Of a stretch of DNA of 64,000 nucleotides, positions 51,252 to 61,014 are shown in pieces. The first letter of the stretch is position 1. Each line of letters starts with the position of its first letter. Location of the stretch: assembly GCA_016178705.1 (NCBI GenBank), contig JACOST010000027.1:30973-94972 (forward strand), read 5' to 3'. The position numbers and the translations under genes were made by a program. The notes beneath the pieces were generated by a model. It was not told the DNA's origin. It was given only the letters and a program-made list of their open reading frames with translations, and did no database searches. Source of the DNA: Deltaproteobacteria bacterium. GTDB taxonomy: Bacteria; Desulfobacterota; Binatia; HRBIN30; JACQVA1.

Positions 51252-54200
51252 CTACTGAACGAGGCGCGTCGGTGTGCGCGTGGGGCGGCGGGTCGTGGTC
51301 GATGTCGGCGTTACGGTTCTGGTGCGAGTAACAGTGCGCGTGCGGGTGCGCGTCGGGCGCCGCGTGAAGGTCGCGGTCGGCGTCGGCGTGGGCGTCGCGG
51401 TTCGCGTGCGGGTCCACGTGCGCGTGGGCGTGCGAGTCGGTCGCCGGGTGGATGTCGCCGTCGGGCGAGTGATCGTGCGCGTCGGCGTCGCGGTCGGGCG
51501 CAACGTGCGGGTTGCTGTCGGTGTTGGCGTCGCAGTTGGTCTGCGTGTCGTGGTCGCCGCCGCTGAAATAGTCACGCTCGGTGCCGGTCCACCGCTGCCG
51601 ACCGAGAAGCGGCGGGCGACGCGCGTGATGTTGCCTTGATTGTCCGCCACCGCGGCGAACAGGTGCGCGTCGGTTACTGCGGCGATCGGCTGCGTGAGTG
51701 CGATGGCGAAAATACCGTCGCCCACGGGCGTGGCGAGATCCGCAAGCTGACTGCCCGGCGCCCGGCCTTCGATCGCGATGTCCGCGGTCAACGACAGCGA
51801 TGCCGTGTCGATGCCGCTGTCGGCGTCGGCAACGCCGATGCGAATCTCACTCAGCGGCGCCGCATTCGCGTTCGGTGGCGGCGAGCTGACGGCGAGAGTC
51901 GGTCGCAGGTCGTCGAGGAACCAACCGTAGTCGGAGCCGTACGTGTTGATCGGCGCGCCGAGATCGATCCAGCGCGCGAACAGCATCTTCTCATCGATCG
52001 TCAGTGGCGGCACACCGCTGCCCGGCGGCGGCATCATCGCACCGGTGAAATCGAGATCGGCCGCGTTCACGTCGGCACCGCTCGGCAGTGTCGCCGGATT
52101 CCCCGGCACCGACTCCGTCGGATGATCCGCATTCGTCCAGCCATCGAGCCGTTGGCCGAAGAGCTTCCACATCAGCAGGCTGCGCCGGCTTTGGAAGCCG
52201 CGGATGTAGCGGCTCGCGTTGGTTTGCCGCCACGCGAAGATCAGCGGTGGATAGCCCCACCGGCCATCTTGATCATTGGCCAAGCGCGCGTAGTCGCCCG
52301 GCAGGTCGTTGCTGTAGAGCGCATGGTCATCGAGCACGAGATTGCCCGGCGGACTCGCACTCGTGCGGGTGTGACACGACACGCAACTGCGCTGCAGGAT
52401 CGGACGGATATCGCGGAAGAATTCCACAGTCACCGGCGCGCTCGCCGCGCGCAGCGCGGGGTTACCGCTGGAGTCCTTGGTCAACAGCGGCGTGCTGTGG
52501 ACGAGATCGACGACCTGATACTCGGGGCGGTGCGCAAACGTGCTGTCGAAGTCGAGCGGCTGCTGACTATGCGCGTGACAGCCGCCGCAATCGTAGCGCG
52601 CCTCACCGGGCCGCACCTGGTGCCACGTCTGCGCCATGGTGAGCACCATGCCGTTGCGGTCGAGCATCTGAAACGTAAACGGCGTGTCGGCGGGAATCTT
52701 CGCGAGGAAGCTGGTGTCGGGATTGCCCTCGGGATCGAGAATCGGATTGCCCGACGCGTCGAACTTCCGCAGCGGGATCTCGCCGAGAATGCGCATGCGC
52801 TCCATGGCGTGACTGAAGAACAGCTCGCCACCACTCGGGCCACCGTTGGGTCCGTAGCTGCGATGCGTGTCCGGCTCCATCGCCACGATGCGCACCGCCC
52901 AGATGTCGGTGTTGCTGTACTTGCCGGCGTCGCTGCCTTGCACGCCCCAGTTGCTGCTCTGACCGTTTTCCGCCGTGTTGAACGCGTCGAGGCCGTCGAA
53001 CGTGTTCGACCACGGCACGACGAAGCCGGGAAAGCTCTCGCGCTTGTAGAAGCTGCTGGTTCCAATCAGACCGTACGGCGTGCCGGCCGGCAGCTCGACG
53101 TGCTCGCTGCCGTCGTTCGGCAACCACGGCAACTGATCCGGTTCGTCGACACCGTGCACGGCGCGATACGACACCACCGCGCGCGGCCACGCCTCGTTGT
53201 AGTTGGGATCGTTCTTGATCAACACGAGATCGCCCGGGCTGTTGACGATGTTGCCGCCGGGGATGAGGTACAGACCGGCGTCGTTGTACGGCAACGGCGA
53301 CGGGCGATCGAGGTTGTTGGCCGGGCCGCGCGTCCACACTACGAGCAGGTCATTGTTCGGCGCCGCCGACGGATGGGTGAACTTGCCGACGCGAACGCCG
53401 TTGCTACCGATGGGCGCGGCTTCATCTTGCCCGTGCGTGAACGGCACGATCGAGTACAAGCCCCACGGCGTGAACGGCATCTGAAACGGATAGAGAAAGC
53501 CGCCGCCGACGGTTTGATCGATGGCCGGGTTCTGATCGACGAACGCCGGATAGAATCCCGGCACGCCCGCCGGCGAGTGCAGCGGTCGGCGATAGAGCGC
53601 GCCGAAGCCGTTGTCGTTGAGGTTGTAGTAGTCGAGCACGACCAGATCGTCGTCCGACAACTGGGTGGCAAAGTGAAACGCTTGGCCTTCGTGAAAGGCG
53701 CTCATGATCGGGCCCCAGTTGCGGCCGTCGGGGTTGATCGCCCAGATGCCCCACATGCGGGTATCGCGCAGGCCTTGCGTTTCCATTGTGCTGAACATCA
53801 ACCGGCCATCGCGCAACGGCACCGGGTGCAGCGTGCTGCCGATGTTCATCGGCGCGATCTGCGTCACGTTCGATCCGTCTTCATCCATCACGAACAGTTG
53901 AAGTGTCGGATTCGTCAGCCCGCGCGGCGGGACGAATCCGTTGCGGTTGCTGGTGAAGACAATCTTGCCGCCGGCGAGCGGCGCCGCGCCGAGGTTCAAT
54001 ATCCCGTAGCCAAGGTAGTCGAACCCTGACGGCGGATTGACCGGATTCGATTCATCCCAGTGCCCGCTGCCGGTGTTGGGGGTGAACTCGCCGTGCGTGA
54101 GCTGTTGAATCTCGCGTGTCGCCAAATTGATGCGAAAGATATCGGCGCCTTGGTACGGCAGCCCGCGTTGATTGTTGTAGGCTTGCGGGCGCACATCATA

Positions 54201-54533
54201 GAAGTAGCTGTAGTAGACCCACTGCGCGTCGAACGAGACGAACGGATCGGTCACCGCGCCGACACCGCCGGCTACCAGCACCTCTTCGCTGCCATCAGGG
54301 TGCAGCAGCATCAGGTCGGCGCCCGGATCGATGCTCGCCGGATGCGCGACCTCGGGCCAGGTGGTGTTGCTGTTGTCGCCGAAGCGCGGCTGGCGAACGT
54401 AGACGACGTCGTACGGCAGCGCTGCACGCGCCACAGCAGGCAGCACAACAACCGCAAGCGTCAGCGTGACGAAACTGGCGACCGCGGCAAAACGCGCACG
54501 CGAGAAGAACGTCTTTGCTACATCTCGCGACAT
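51252..54533 (-). CDS. Secreted dihaem cytochrome-like protein with PD40 propeller (HzsA-like) and Thr/Pro/Arg tail
   Basis: A 1,093-residue protein. Signal peptide about 1-38 (FAAVASFVTLTLAVVVLPAV). The N-terminal region is a WD40-like/PD40 beta-propeller (LMLLHPDGSEEVLVAG, IFRINLATREIQQLTHGEF, QLFVMDEDGSNVTQIAPM). Two c-type haem motifs follow: CGGCH at 649-653 and CVSCH at 717-721, the latter in DIRPILQRSCVSCHTRTS, a phrase typical of planctomycete-type cytochromes. This order resembles hydrazine synthase alpha subunit (HzsA) homologues, but nothing else here suggests anammox. The last 90 residues are a low-complexity Thr/Pro/Arg tail. The start may be GTG four codons earlier. Role: extracytoplasmic redox protein of unknown partner. 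Confidence 0.82.
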   Translation of the reverse strand: MSRDVAKTFFSRARFAAVASFVTLTLAVVVLPAVARAALPYDVVYVRQPRFGDNSNTTWPEVAHPASIDPGADLMLLHPDGSEEVLVAGGVGAVTDPFVSFDAQWVYYSYFYDVRPQAYNNQRGLPYQGADIFRINLATREIQQLTHGEFTPNTGSGHWDESNPVNPPSGFDYLGYGILNLGAAPLAGGKIVFTSNRNGFVPPRGLTNPTLQLFVMDEDGSNVTQIAPMNIGSTLHPVPLRDGRLMFSTMETQGLRDTRMWGIWAINPDGRNWGPIMSAFHEGQAFHFATQLSDDDLVVLDYYNLNDNGFGALYRRPLHSPAGVPGFYPAFVDQNPAIDQTVGGGFLYPFQMPFTPWGLYSIVPFTHGQDEAAPIGSNGVRVGKFTHPSAAPNNDLLVVWTRGPANNLDRPSPLPYNDAGLYLIPGGNIVNSPGDLVLIKNDPNYNEAWPRAVVSYRAVHGVDEPDQLPWLPNDGSEHVELPAGTPYGLIGTSSFYKRESFPGFVVPWSNTFDGLDAFNTAENGQSSNWGVQGSDAGKYSNTDIWAVRIVAMEPDTHRSYGPNGGPSGGELFFSHAMERMRILGEIPLRKFDASGNPILDPEGNPDTSFLAKIPADTPFTFQMLDRNGMVLTMAQTWHQVRPGEARYDCGGCHAHSQQPLDFDSTFAHRPEYQVVDLVHSTPLLTKDSSGNPALRAASAPVTVEFFRDIRPILQRSCVSCHTRTSASPPGNLVLDDHALYSNDLPGDYARLANDQDGRWGYPPLIFAWRQTNASRYIRGFQSRRSLLMWKLFGQRLDGWTNADHPTESVPGNPATLPSGADVNAADLDFTGAMMPPPGSGVPPLTIDEKMLFARWIDLGAPINTYGSDYGWFLDDLRPTLAVSSPPPNANAAPLSEIRIGVADADSGIDTASLSLTADIAIEGRAPGSQLADLATPVGDGIFAIALTQPIAAVTDAHLFAAVADNQGNITRVARRFSVGSGGPAPSVTISAAATTTRRPTATPTPTATRTLRPTATPTRTITRPTATSTRRPTRTPTRTWTRTRTATPTPTPTATFTRRPTRTRTRTVTRTRTVTPTSTTTRRPTRTPTRLVQ
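51256..51545. repeat. Low-complexity coding repeat (Thr-Pro-Arg tail)
   Basis: Hexamer-like variants of CGCGTG/GTCGGC and GCGGTC recur throughout, encoding TPTPTAT- and RTRT-type runs on the minus strand. It is coding low complexity, not an array. Confidence 0.7.
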
Positions 54534-54579
54534 CGGCACGAACACTGTGCAACGCCGATGCCAGCGATCGTGCCGAGCG

Positions 54580-55743
54580 CTACGTCGCCAGCCCCGCGCC
54601 CATCAGGTCGACGAAGTTGTCGGCGTAGAAGCGCTGCTTGGCGCGCGCGCCGATGTTCGGCATGCTGTCTTCGAAACGCTTGAGCGGATGGCGGCCGCCT
54701 TCGACGTGCGGCCAGTCGGAGGAGAAGAGGCACACATCCTCGCCGACCTGTTCGATGATCCAGCCGACCGGGTCGGTCGGGTACGGCGTCACGCGCATCT
54801 GCCGCTGCACGTATTCGCTCGGCCGCAGCTTGAGCAGCCGCAGCCGCTCTTCCGACTTGTGGAAGGCTTCCATCGCCGTGTCGAGTTGGCGCATCCAGCT
54901 TGGCAACCACACAGCACCTTGCTCAATCACCCCGACCTTGAGCGTCGGGAAGTGATCGAAGACGCGATCGAAGATCATCGTCGCCAACGTCTGCATCGGC
55001 GGAAACGGAATCGCCATGAAGTCGACCGAGCGAAAATTCTCCGCGCCGCCGTGGAAGTCGGTGACCAGTGGAAGGCCATTGTTGAAGTAGTTCGGGTCCA
55101 GCAATTGCCCACCACCACCGACGTGGAAGACGATCGGGATCTTCGCTTCCTGCGCGACAGCCCACAGCGGAAACAAGCCGACGTGGCTCGGCGAGTGCCC
55201 CTTCGGACATGCCGATGGAATCAGCAGCGCCTTGCAGCCCGTCGCGATCGCCTCGCTCGCCATCGCCTTCGCCAGTTCAAAGTCGGCCAGCGGCACGTAG
55301 CCGACCGCCAGCAGCCGGTTGTCGACCGAACAGAAATCGACGATCGCGCGGTTGTGCGCCCGCGCCAGGCCGTAGGCGAACGTCGGATCGTCCTTGTGCT
55401 CGGAGTCGACGAAGTATTTGTTCATGAACGTGTTGAACACGAGCTGACTGGAGAAGCCGAGGAGATCGAGCGCGCGCGGCCGATCTTCTTTGATGAACGA
55501 ACCCAGTGCGCTCCAGTTCTTGCGCAACATGATCTCGGCTTCCATTTGCGGGCGCTCCATCGGATCGCGGTGCTGTCGCCGCAACTTGTCGATCAGTTGA
55601 TCCTCGCCCGGCTTCACCGTGCTGACGTAGAGCGGCCGCAGCCGTTCGCGGATACCAGGATCGGCGTACGGCACCACCCAATCCGGCGTCTCCATCACAT
55701 GCGAGTCAGCGTCATGGAACACCCGGCCTTCAGCGTATGGCAT
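54580..55743 (-). CDS. Amidohydrolase (amidohydrolase-2 family)
   Basis: A 387-residue TIM-barrel hydrolase or decarboxylase (PF04909). The N-terminal HDADSHVMETPDW carries the D-x-H metal motif; VDNRLLAVGYVPLADFELA and PIVFHVGGGG hold later barrel strands, and the C-terminal LFSSDWPHVEGGRHPLKRFE gives the catalytic Asp and His. Members cleave or decarboxylate aromatic or amide substrates (ACMSD/LigJ-like). GAGGGAG upstream of ATG 55743 fixes the start. It is next to, but not clearly in an operon with, the dihaem protein; with the LLM enzyme and hydrolase it suggests breakdown of organic compounds. Confidence 0.9.
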   Translation of the reverse strand: MPYAEGRVFHDADSHVMETPDWVVPYADPGIRERLRPLYVSTVKPGEDQLIDKLRRQHRDPMERPQMEAEIMLRKNWSALGSFIKEDRPRALDLLGFSSQLVFNTFMNKYFVDSEHKDDPTFAYGLARAHNRAIVDFCSVDNRLLAVGYVPLADFELAKAMASEAIATGCKALLIPSACPKGHSPSHVGLFPLWAVAQEAKIPIVFHVGGGGQLLDPNYFNNGLPLVTDFHGGAENFRSVDFMAIPFPPMQTLATMIFDRVFDHFPTLKVGVIEQGAVWLPSWMRQLDTAMEAFHKSEERLRLLKLRPSEYVQRQMRVTPYPTDPVGWIIEQVGEDVCLFSSDWPHVEGGRHPLKRFEDSMPNIGARAKQRFYADNFVDLMGAGLAT

Positions 55744-55868
55744 TCGTTCGTCTCCCTCTTGCTTGCCAGACAGTAAACCCGAGCCATATCGGATCGCAAG
55801 TCCGCGGCCCCGCGCCGCGATGCCACGAGCGATTGCCGAGCCCGCCACGTCGTTGCTATACGCGGCGC

Positions 55869-56291
55869 ATGGCGACCCTCTTCACGAAGATCATCAACGG
55901 CGAACTACCCGGCCGCTTCGTCTGGCGCGACGACCGCTGCGTGGCGTTTCTCTCGATCCGCCCACTCAAGCCGGGGCACACACTGGTGGTGCCGATCGCA
56001 GAGGTCGATCACTGGCTCGATCTGGAGCCCGCGCTGTTGCAGCACCTCACGTCGGTGGCGCAGTCCATCGGCAAAGCCATTCAGCGCGGCTTCAATCCGC
56101 TGAAAGTCGGCGTCATGCTCGCCGGAATCGAAGTGCCGCACGTCCACTTCCATCTGATTCCGATCGAAGCTGTGCACGACCTCGACTTCGCGAACCAAGA
56201 CCCCAACCCCAATCCCGCCGATCTCGACCGCGCCGCCGAGACCATCCGCCGCGAGTTGCGGGCGCTCGGGTTCATAGAAGCGGCGGACTGA
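55869..56291 (+). CDS. HIT family nucleotide hydrolase
   Basis: A 140-residue histidine-triad protein with HVHFHLIP (His91, His93, His95), where the middle histidine is the nucleophile, and the N-terminal FTKIINGELPGRFVWRDDRC then VAFLSIRPLKPGHTLVVP typical of Hint/HinT-like adenosine-nucleotide hydrolases. ATG 55869 is chosen from the family N-terminus; no good ribosome binding site is seen. It is divergent from the amidohydrolase. Probable cytoplasmic phosphoramidase; natural substrate uncertain. Confidence 0.93.
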   Translation: MATLFTKIINGELPGRFVWRDDRCVAFLSIRPLKPGHTLVVPIAEVDHWLDLEPALLQHLTSVAQSIGKAIQRGFNPLKVGVMLAGIEVPHVHFHLIPIEAVHDLDFANQDPNPNPADLDRAAETIRRELRALGFIEAAD

Positions 56292-56317
56292 GGTCTCCGG
56301 GAACGGAATTCAACGTA

Positions 56318-56470
56318 GAGTCGCAAAGGCGCTGAGCCGCGGAGGGGGCTGTCGGATCGCCCTGCGCCTCCGCGTCCCGGCGCCCCTGCGTTGCCTTCTT
56401 GATCCGCGTCCATCCGCGTTCATCGGCGGTTTCACATTCTCGTGGCGCCTTGGCGTTCACTCCGTGTTGG
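56318..56470. repeat. Degenerate repeat region (CGCAAAGGCGC / CATCGGCGGTTT type)
   Basis: TCGCAAAGGCGCTGAGCCGC at the left and GGCGCCTTGGCGTTCAC at the right are inverted-style ends, with ATCCGCGTTCATCGGCGGTT in the middle, which matches the arms at 32527 and 32870. The wider gap 56292-56778 otherwise holds only one doubtful small ORF. Confidence 0.5.
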
Positions 56471-56509
56471 TGTTTTCGCCGACATCACTCATCGGCACCG
56501 CATCGGTAG

Positions 56510-56665
56510 TTAGCGAGCTCGCCGCGGCGAGTGGTCATCCGGTGGTGGTGGCGGTCCGCCGCCTCCTCCGGCGTGCGACGGCCGTGCGCAGGTGAGCGGC
56601 GTCAGACTCAGGCCGAAGATCACGATGAACACGATCACGTGCCCGCGCCGAATGCGCCTGAACAT
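56510..56665 (-). CDS. Possible small exported peptide
   Basis: A 51-residue frame starting MFRRIRRGHVIVFIVIFGLS looks like a signal peptide (to about residue 34, HA-GGGGG) followed by Gly5 and Pro5 runs. There is no ribosome binding site and no family. It is the only protein-like frame in the gap before the glucosidase, on the opposite strand. Confidence 0.3.
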   Translation of the reverse strand: MFRRIRRGHVIVFIVIFGLSLTPLTCARPSHAGGGGGPPPPPDDHSPRRAR

Positions 56666-56778
56666 CCCGATGCGCACGCGTCCCGGGACGCGATCGAGGA
56701 CGAGCAGGCCCCAGCCTCTCACTCCTTGACCGCTCCGGCCGAATCCGGTCTCTTGCCGCGCACGGAAGGATCACGTTG

Positions 56779-58101
56779 ATGCAGAAATTTCCCGACGGCT
56801 TTCTCTGGGGTACGGCGACGGCGGCGTATCAGATCGAGGGTGGCCACAATGCCGACGGCAAGGGGCCGTCGATTTGGGACAGCTTCAGCCACCTCCCCGG
56901 CAAGATTCACCACGACGAGAACGGCGACGTCGCCTGCGATCACTACCATCGCTATCGCGACGATGTCGCGTTGATGGCCGAGCTGGGATTGAACGCGTAC
57001 CGCTTTTCGATGTCGTGGCCGCGGGTGATTCCGAACGGAACCGGCACGCCGAATCAGAAGGGACTCGATTTCTACAGCCATCTCGTCGATGCCCTGCTGG
57101 AGCGCCGCATCCGCCCGTTCATCACGCTCTATCACTGGGATCTGCCGCAAGGGTTGGAAGATCGCGGCGGCTGGGGCTCGCGCGACACCGCGACGGCGTT
57201 CGGCGAGTACGCGGCGGTGATGGGTCGCACGCTCGGCGATCGCGTGAAAGATTGGATCACGCTCAACGAGCCGTTGGCCGCGACGGTTGCGGGTCACCTG
57301 TTCGGCATACACGCGCCAGGGAAGACCGACCCTGCACTCAGCTTTCAGGTATCGCATCATTTGAATCTGGCGCACGGTCACGCCGTGCGCGCGCTGCGTT
57401 CGACCGTCACCAACTCCAACGTCGGGATCACCGAGGTGTCGATGCCGACGTATCCCGCCACGGACTCGGAAGCGGATCGCGCCGCCGCGCATCGCTTCGA
57501 TGGCTTTACCAACCGCTGGTACTGGGACCCGGTGCTGAAGGGTTCCTATCCCGCCGACATCTTGGAACGCCTCGGCCCGCTGGCGCCGAAGATCGAGTCG
57601 GGGGATCTGGCGATCGTCTCGCCGCCGATTGATTTCTTCGGACACAACAGTTACTCGCGCGCGATCATCAAGGACGCGCCCGACGCGCCCGTGCTCGGCA
57701 GCGCACAGGTGAAGGCCGCAGGCCGGCCGCACACTGAAATGGATTGGGAAGTGTATCCCGATCATCTCTACGACGCGCTCACCCGCATCACTCGCGACTA
57801 CAACGCGCCGGTGATTTACATCACGGAGAACGGCGCCGCGTACAACGACGAACTGGTCAATGGCGCGGTCGATGATCCCCAACGCGTCGACTACCTCCGC
57901 CAACATCTGGACGCGGCGCAGCGCGCGATCGCGGCGGGCGTCAAGTTGCGCGGCTACTTCTGTTGGTCGTTCCTCGACAACTTCGAGTGGAGCTTCGGCT
58001 ACTCGAAGCGCTTCGGCATTGTGTACGTGGACTACCCGACGCAGCGGCGCGTCGTCAAAGCTAGCGGCCGATTCTTCAGCGAGTGCGCACGGGGGAAGTA
58101 G
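56779..58101 (+). CDS. GH1 beta-glucosidase
   Basis: A 440-residue family 1 glycoside hydrolase, standard length. The start FPDGFLWGTATAAYQIEGG is the family signature; acid/base Glu164 is in TLNEP and nucleophile Glu350 in YITENG. YRFSMSWPRVIPNG, HWDLPQGLEDRGGW and CWSFLDNFEWSFGYSKRFG line the sugar site. GGAAGGA eight bases before ATG 56779 supports the start. No signal peptide, so it probably cleaves imported beta-glucosides. It seems to be a single gene with no sugar transporter beside it. Confidence 0.96.
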   Translation: MQKFPDGFLWGTATAAYQIEGGHNADGKGPSIWDSFSHLPGKIHHDENGDVACDHYHRYRDDVALMAELGLNAYRFSMSWPRVIPNGTGTPNQKGLDFYSHLVDALLERRIRPFITLYHWDLPQGLEDRGGWGSRDTATAFGEYAAVMGRTLGDRVKDWITLNEPLAATVAGHLFGIHAPGKTDPALSFQVSHHLNLAHGHAVRALRSTVTNSNVGITEVSMPTYPATDSEADRAAAHRFDGFTNRWYWDPVLKGSYPADILERLGPLAPKIESGDLAIVSPPIDFFGHNSYSRAIIKDAPDAPVLGSAQVKAAGRPHTEMDWEVYPDHLYDALTRITRDYNAPVIYITENGAAYNDELVNGAVDDPQRVDYLRQHLDAAQRAIAAGVKLRGYFCWSFLDNFEWSFGYSKRFGIVYVDYPTQRRVVKASGRFFSECARGK

Positions 58102-58130
58102 GCAGGAGGCAGAGGGCAGTAGGCAGTGCA

Positions 58131-58733
58131 CTACCGGCCGGCAGCCTTTGCAAATGCGGCGCGCAGCTCGTCGTAGGTGTTGGTGACCGGGAACTGCGGG
58201 AACTCGCGGATCACGTTGTCGGGGGGGCGGAATAGAATCCCGGCATCGGCTTCAGCCAGCATGCTGGTGTCGTTGTACGAATCGCCAGCGGCAATGACGT
58301 CGAAGTTGAGCAGCTTGAAGGTCATGACCGCTTTGCGTTTGCCGTCGCGGATGCGGATGCGGTAGTCGCGGATCTTGCCGTCGCTGTCGACGACGAGCGA
58401 GTTGCAAAACAGCGTCGGGTACCCGAGCTGGGCCATCAGGGGCTTGGCGAACTCGTCGAAGGTGTCGGACAGGATGATCACCTGGAAGCGCTCGCGCAAC
58501 CAGTCGAGAAACTCGGCGGCGCCGTCGAGCGGGCGCATCGCCCCGATCACGTTTTGGATGTCAGACAACCGGAGTTGGTGTTGGTCGAGGATCGCTAGCC
58601 GGTGCCGCATGAGCTTGTCGTAGTCCGGCTCGTCGCGGGTCGTGATGCGCAGCTCGGTGATGCCGGTGCGCTCGGCGACGTTGATCCAAATCTCTGGAAT
58701 CAGAACGCCTTCAAGATCGAGACATGCCAACAT
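58131..58733 (-). CDS. thrH: Bifunctional phosphoserine phosphatase/homoserine phosphotransferase ThrH
   Basis: A 200-residue HAD enzyme strongly resembling Pseudomonas Thr[21 protein letters not shown] gives motif I, with Asp6 and Glu8 in place of the usual DxD as is normal for Thr[31 protein letters not shown] (motif II) and [20 protein letters not shown] (motif IV) match throughout, ending [17 protein letters not shown]. It dephosphorylates phosphoserine and can move the phosphate to homoserine. The start may be GTG one codon earlier. Convergent with the glucosidase, 30 bases apart. Confidence 0.95.
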   Translation of the reverse strand: MLACLDLEGVLIPEIWINVAERTGITELRITTRDEPDYDKLMRHRLAILDQHQLRLSDIQNVIGAMRPLDGAAEFLDWLRERFQVIILSDTFDEFAKPLMAQLGYPTLFCNSLVVDSDGKIRDYRIRIRDGKRKAVMTFKLLNFDVIAAGDSYNDTSMLAEADAGILFRPPDNVIREFPQFPVTNTYDELRAAFAKAAGR

Positions 58734-58808
58734 CACTTTCTCGCTTCTCTTGGTGACGGCGTAAACCTCATCGGCCGGCGAAGTGCAACCGTCGGGCGTG
58801 CGTGGCTC

Positions 58809-60878
58809 TCAGAACGGAACGTCCCAGGAGTCGCCCGGGCGAATACCGCGCGGAATCCCCCACAGGTCTCGCGTTGGTGCCGGCGCGGCCGGCGCCCGAC
58901 GGGCCGGCGGCCCGCCCTTGGTGCTGGTGTTGAGCAGAATCGATACGGTGCGCGAGCCACGATTGACCACCGCGAGGTCGGGGCGGCCGTCGTTGTTGAA
59001 GTCACCCGCAGCTACGCTGGCCGGATGCAGACCAACGGGGAATGTGATCGGTTCGCTGAAGCTGTTCGGTCCGACGCCAAGTAGGATGGCGACCTGATCA
59101 TCGCCCTCGCGCGCGACCACGAGGTCGAGCTGGCCATCGCCGTCGAAGTCGTCCGACACCAGCGGCTGCACGCTCGTGCCCAAGCTGCCTGTGACAGCGC
59201 TGGCCAAACCGTGCGGCGTGCCGTGAAGCACCGCGACGGTATCGCTGTGGCCGTTGCCGGCGATCAGATCGACGCGTCCATCCCGGTTGAGATCGCCGGT
59301 GAGCAGAAACGTCGGCCGCAAACTGAGCGCGTAGTTGGTGCTGGTCGGGAAGCGCCCGTGGCCGTCGCCGAACAGCACGGTGACGCTGTCGGCAAGCGAG
59401 TTGGCGACGGCGAGGTCGAGATGGTCGTCGCCGTTGAAGTCACCCGACGCCAACGCCGTGGGCGCGGCGCCAACGGCGACGAGGAACGGTTGGGCGAACC
59501 CGCCGCGGCCATCGCCGGCGAGGATCGCGACGTCGTCGCTGGCGGAGTCGGCGACCGCCAGATCCGGATGATGGTCTTCGTCGAAGTCGGCGACCAGCAG
59601 GGCGCGCGGCTGGCGGCCAACGAGATACTTCTTTCCGCTGCGAAATGCACCGCGGCCGTCGCCGGCGAACACGGCCACGCTGTTGGTGTTCTCGCTGACG
59701 ACCGCGAGATCAGACAAATGGTCGCCGTCGAAGTCGCCGACCGCGACCGCGATCGGATCTTCGCCAGCGGCGAGAGTCGGCGAGCCGAGGAAGTTACCGG
59801 CGCCATCGCCGAGCAGCACCGTGACGGAATCGCCGAGGTGATTCGCCACGACCAGATCGAGGTTGTTGTCGCCGTTCAGATCGTCAGCCAGCAACGCGAC
59901 CGGTTGGCGGCCCAGACTGTACGCGCCGCCGGCGCGAAACGTGCCGTCGCCGTTGCCGAAGAACACCCCGATGGTGACCGACTGGTCGTCGATGATGGCG
60001 ACATCCAACTTGCCGTCGTGGTCGAAGTCGCCGAGTGCCGCGGCGCGCAAGCTCCGTCCGCTGGCGAACGGGGCGCCGGGGCGAAAGTTCCCGCCGTCAC
60101 CGTTGGCGAACACCGTCGCGCCCCTGGCATCGAGGACGATGAGATCGGGACGCAAGTCGCCGGTGACGTCGCCGATCACGAGCGCGCGCGGATTGATGCC
60201 GCCGTTGAGCGTCGCGCCGGACTTGAAACCCCCAGAACCGTCGCCGTGCAGAATGAGGATGGTGCCGGCGGTCTCATCGGGAATCGCGAGATCGAGGTGC
60301 CCATTGCCGGTGAGGTCGCCGCTGGCCAGGGTGGTGGCATACTGGATATCGATCGGCGGACCCGCGGAGAAGTTTCCATGCCCATCGCCGAGCAGGACGC
60401 TGATCCCGCCGTCGTGCGCCACCAACAAGTCGAGCGCGTCATCCAGATTGATCGGGGCGACCAGCAGCGCGCGCGGTCTGGGCCCGACTGGGACCGAGCG
60501 GCTCGGCGCCGCGAAGCCACCCGCGCCGTCGCTGCTGACAATGGCGATCGCGCCCGCAAGCTCTTCGGGATAGACGATGTCGAGTTTGCCGTCGCCGTCG
60601 AAATCGGCCGTGGCGATCGCTTTGAGAAAGCCGCCTTTGCGAATGGTGTGCGGCGAAGAGAATCCGCCCGTACCGGTACCAAGCAGCAAGGAGATGCCAC
60701 GGTCGCCGGCGACGAGGAGATCAGGCACGCCATCGCCATTGAGCCGCCCGATTGCGAGCGCGGTCGGGGCCGGTCCCGCCGGATAGTCGACGCGCGTTTG
60801 AAAGGACACTGTTGCCGAGGTGACGGGCGCGGACAGCGCGACGCAAAGCCCGATCGTGACGGCGCCGCTCAGCCGCAT
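58809..60878 (-). CDS. Secreted FG-GAP/VCBS repeat protein
   Basis: A 689-residue protein with a signal peptide (GAVTIGLCVALSAPVTSA, about 5-22) and a dozen or so repeats of about 50 residues. Units carry calcium-binding loops such as DFDGDGKLDIV, DLNGDNNLDLVV, DFNGDDHLDLAV and DFNNDGRPDLAV, followed by VLLGDGAGNF. This is the FG-GAP/VCBS pattern that folds as seven-bladed propellers, so one or two propellers are expected. No catalytic domain is fused and there is no anchor motif. The last 40 residues are Arg/Pro/Ala-rich. Likely an extracellular adhesion or scaffold protein. Confidence 0.88.
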   Translation of the reverse strand: MRLSGAVTIGLCVALSAPVTSATVSFQTRVDYPAGPAPTALAIGRLNGDGVPDLLVAGDRGISLLLGTGTGGFSSPHTIRKGGFLKAIATADFDGDGKLDIVYPEELAGAIAIVSSDGAGGFAAPSRSVPVGPRPRALLVAPINLDDALDLLVAHDGGISVLLGDGHGNFSAGPPIDIQYATTLASGDLTGNGHLDLAIPDETAGTILILHGDGSGGFKSGATLNGGINPRALVIGDVTGDLRPDLIVLDARGATVFANGDGGNFRPGAPFASGRSLRAAALGDFDHDGKLDVAIIDDQSVTIGVFFGNGDGTFRAGGAYSLGRQPVALLADDLNGDNNLDLVVANHLGDSVTVLLGDGAGNFLGSPTLAAGEDPIAVAVGDFDGDHLSDLAVVSENTNSVAVFAGDGRGAFRSGKKYLVGRQPRALLVADFDEDHHPDLAVADSASDDVAILAGDGRGGFAQPFLVAVGAAPTALASGDFNGDDHLDLAVANSLADSVTVLFGDGHGRFPTSTNYALSLRPTFLLTGDLNRDGRVDLIAGNGHSDTVAVLHGTPHGLASAVTGSLGTSVQPLVSDDFDGDGQLDLVVAREGDDQVAILLGVGPNSFSEPITFPVGLHPASVAAGDFNNDGRPDLAVVNRGSRTVSILLNTSTKGGPPARRAPAAPAPTRDLWGIPRGIRPGDSWDVPF

Positions 60879-61014
60879 GCGATGTGGCTACCAGATCAAC
60901 TAGCGAGCGTCTAGCTTGAGTTCCATCGACTGTTCGTGGCTGTACGGGGCGTGCACGAAAATGGAGCGATCTCCCCGCTACGTCATTGCGGCGAAAGGCG
61001 TGAATCCAGTCTGC

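Noticed and set aside
51256..51545. CRISPR-like periodic repeat
   Set aside because: The period is short and irregular with no spacers; it encodes a Thr/Pro/Arg tail.
51636..54029. A 797-codon open frame on the plus strand opposite the dihaem protein
   Set aside because: It is Arg/His-rich and has no domain; the minus strand has a signal peptide, propeller units and haem motifs. Long antisense frames are expected at this GC content.
59211..60914. A 567-codon plus-strand frame opposite the FG-GAP protein
   Set aside because: It is a mirror of regular DFDGDG-type repeats on the coding strand; its own residues show no family pattern.
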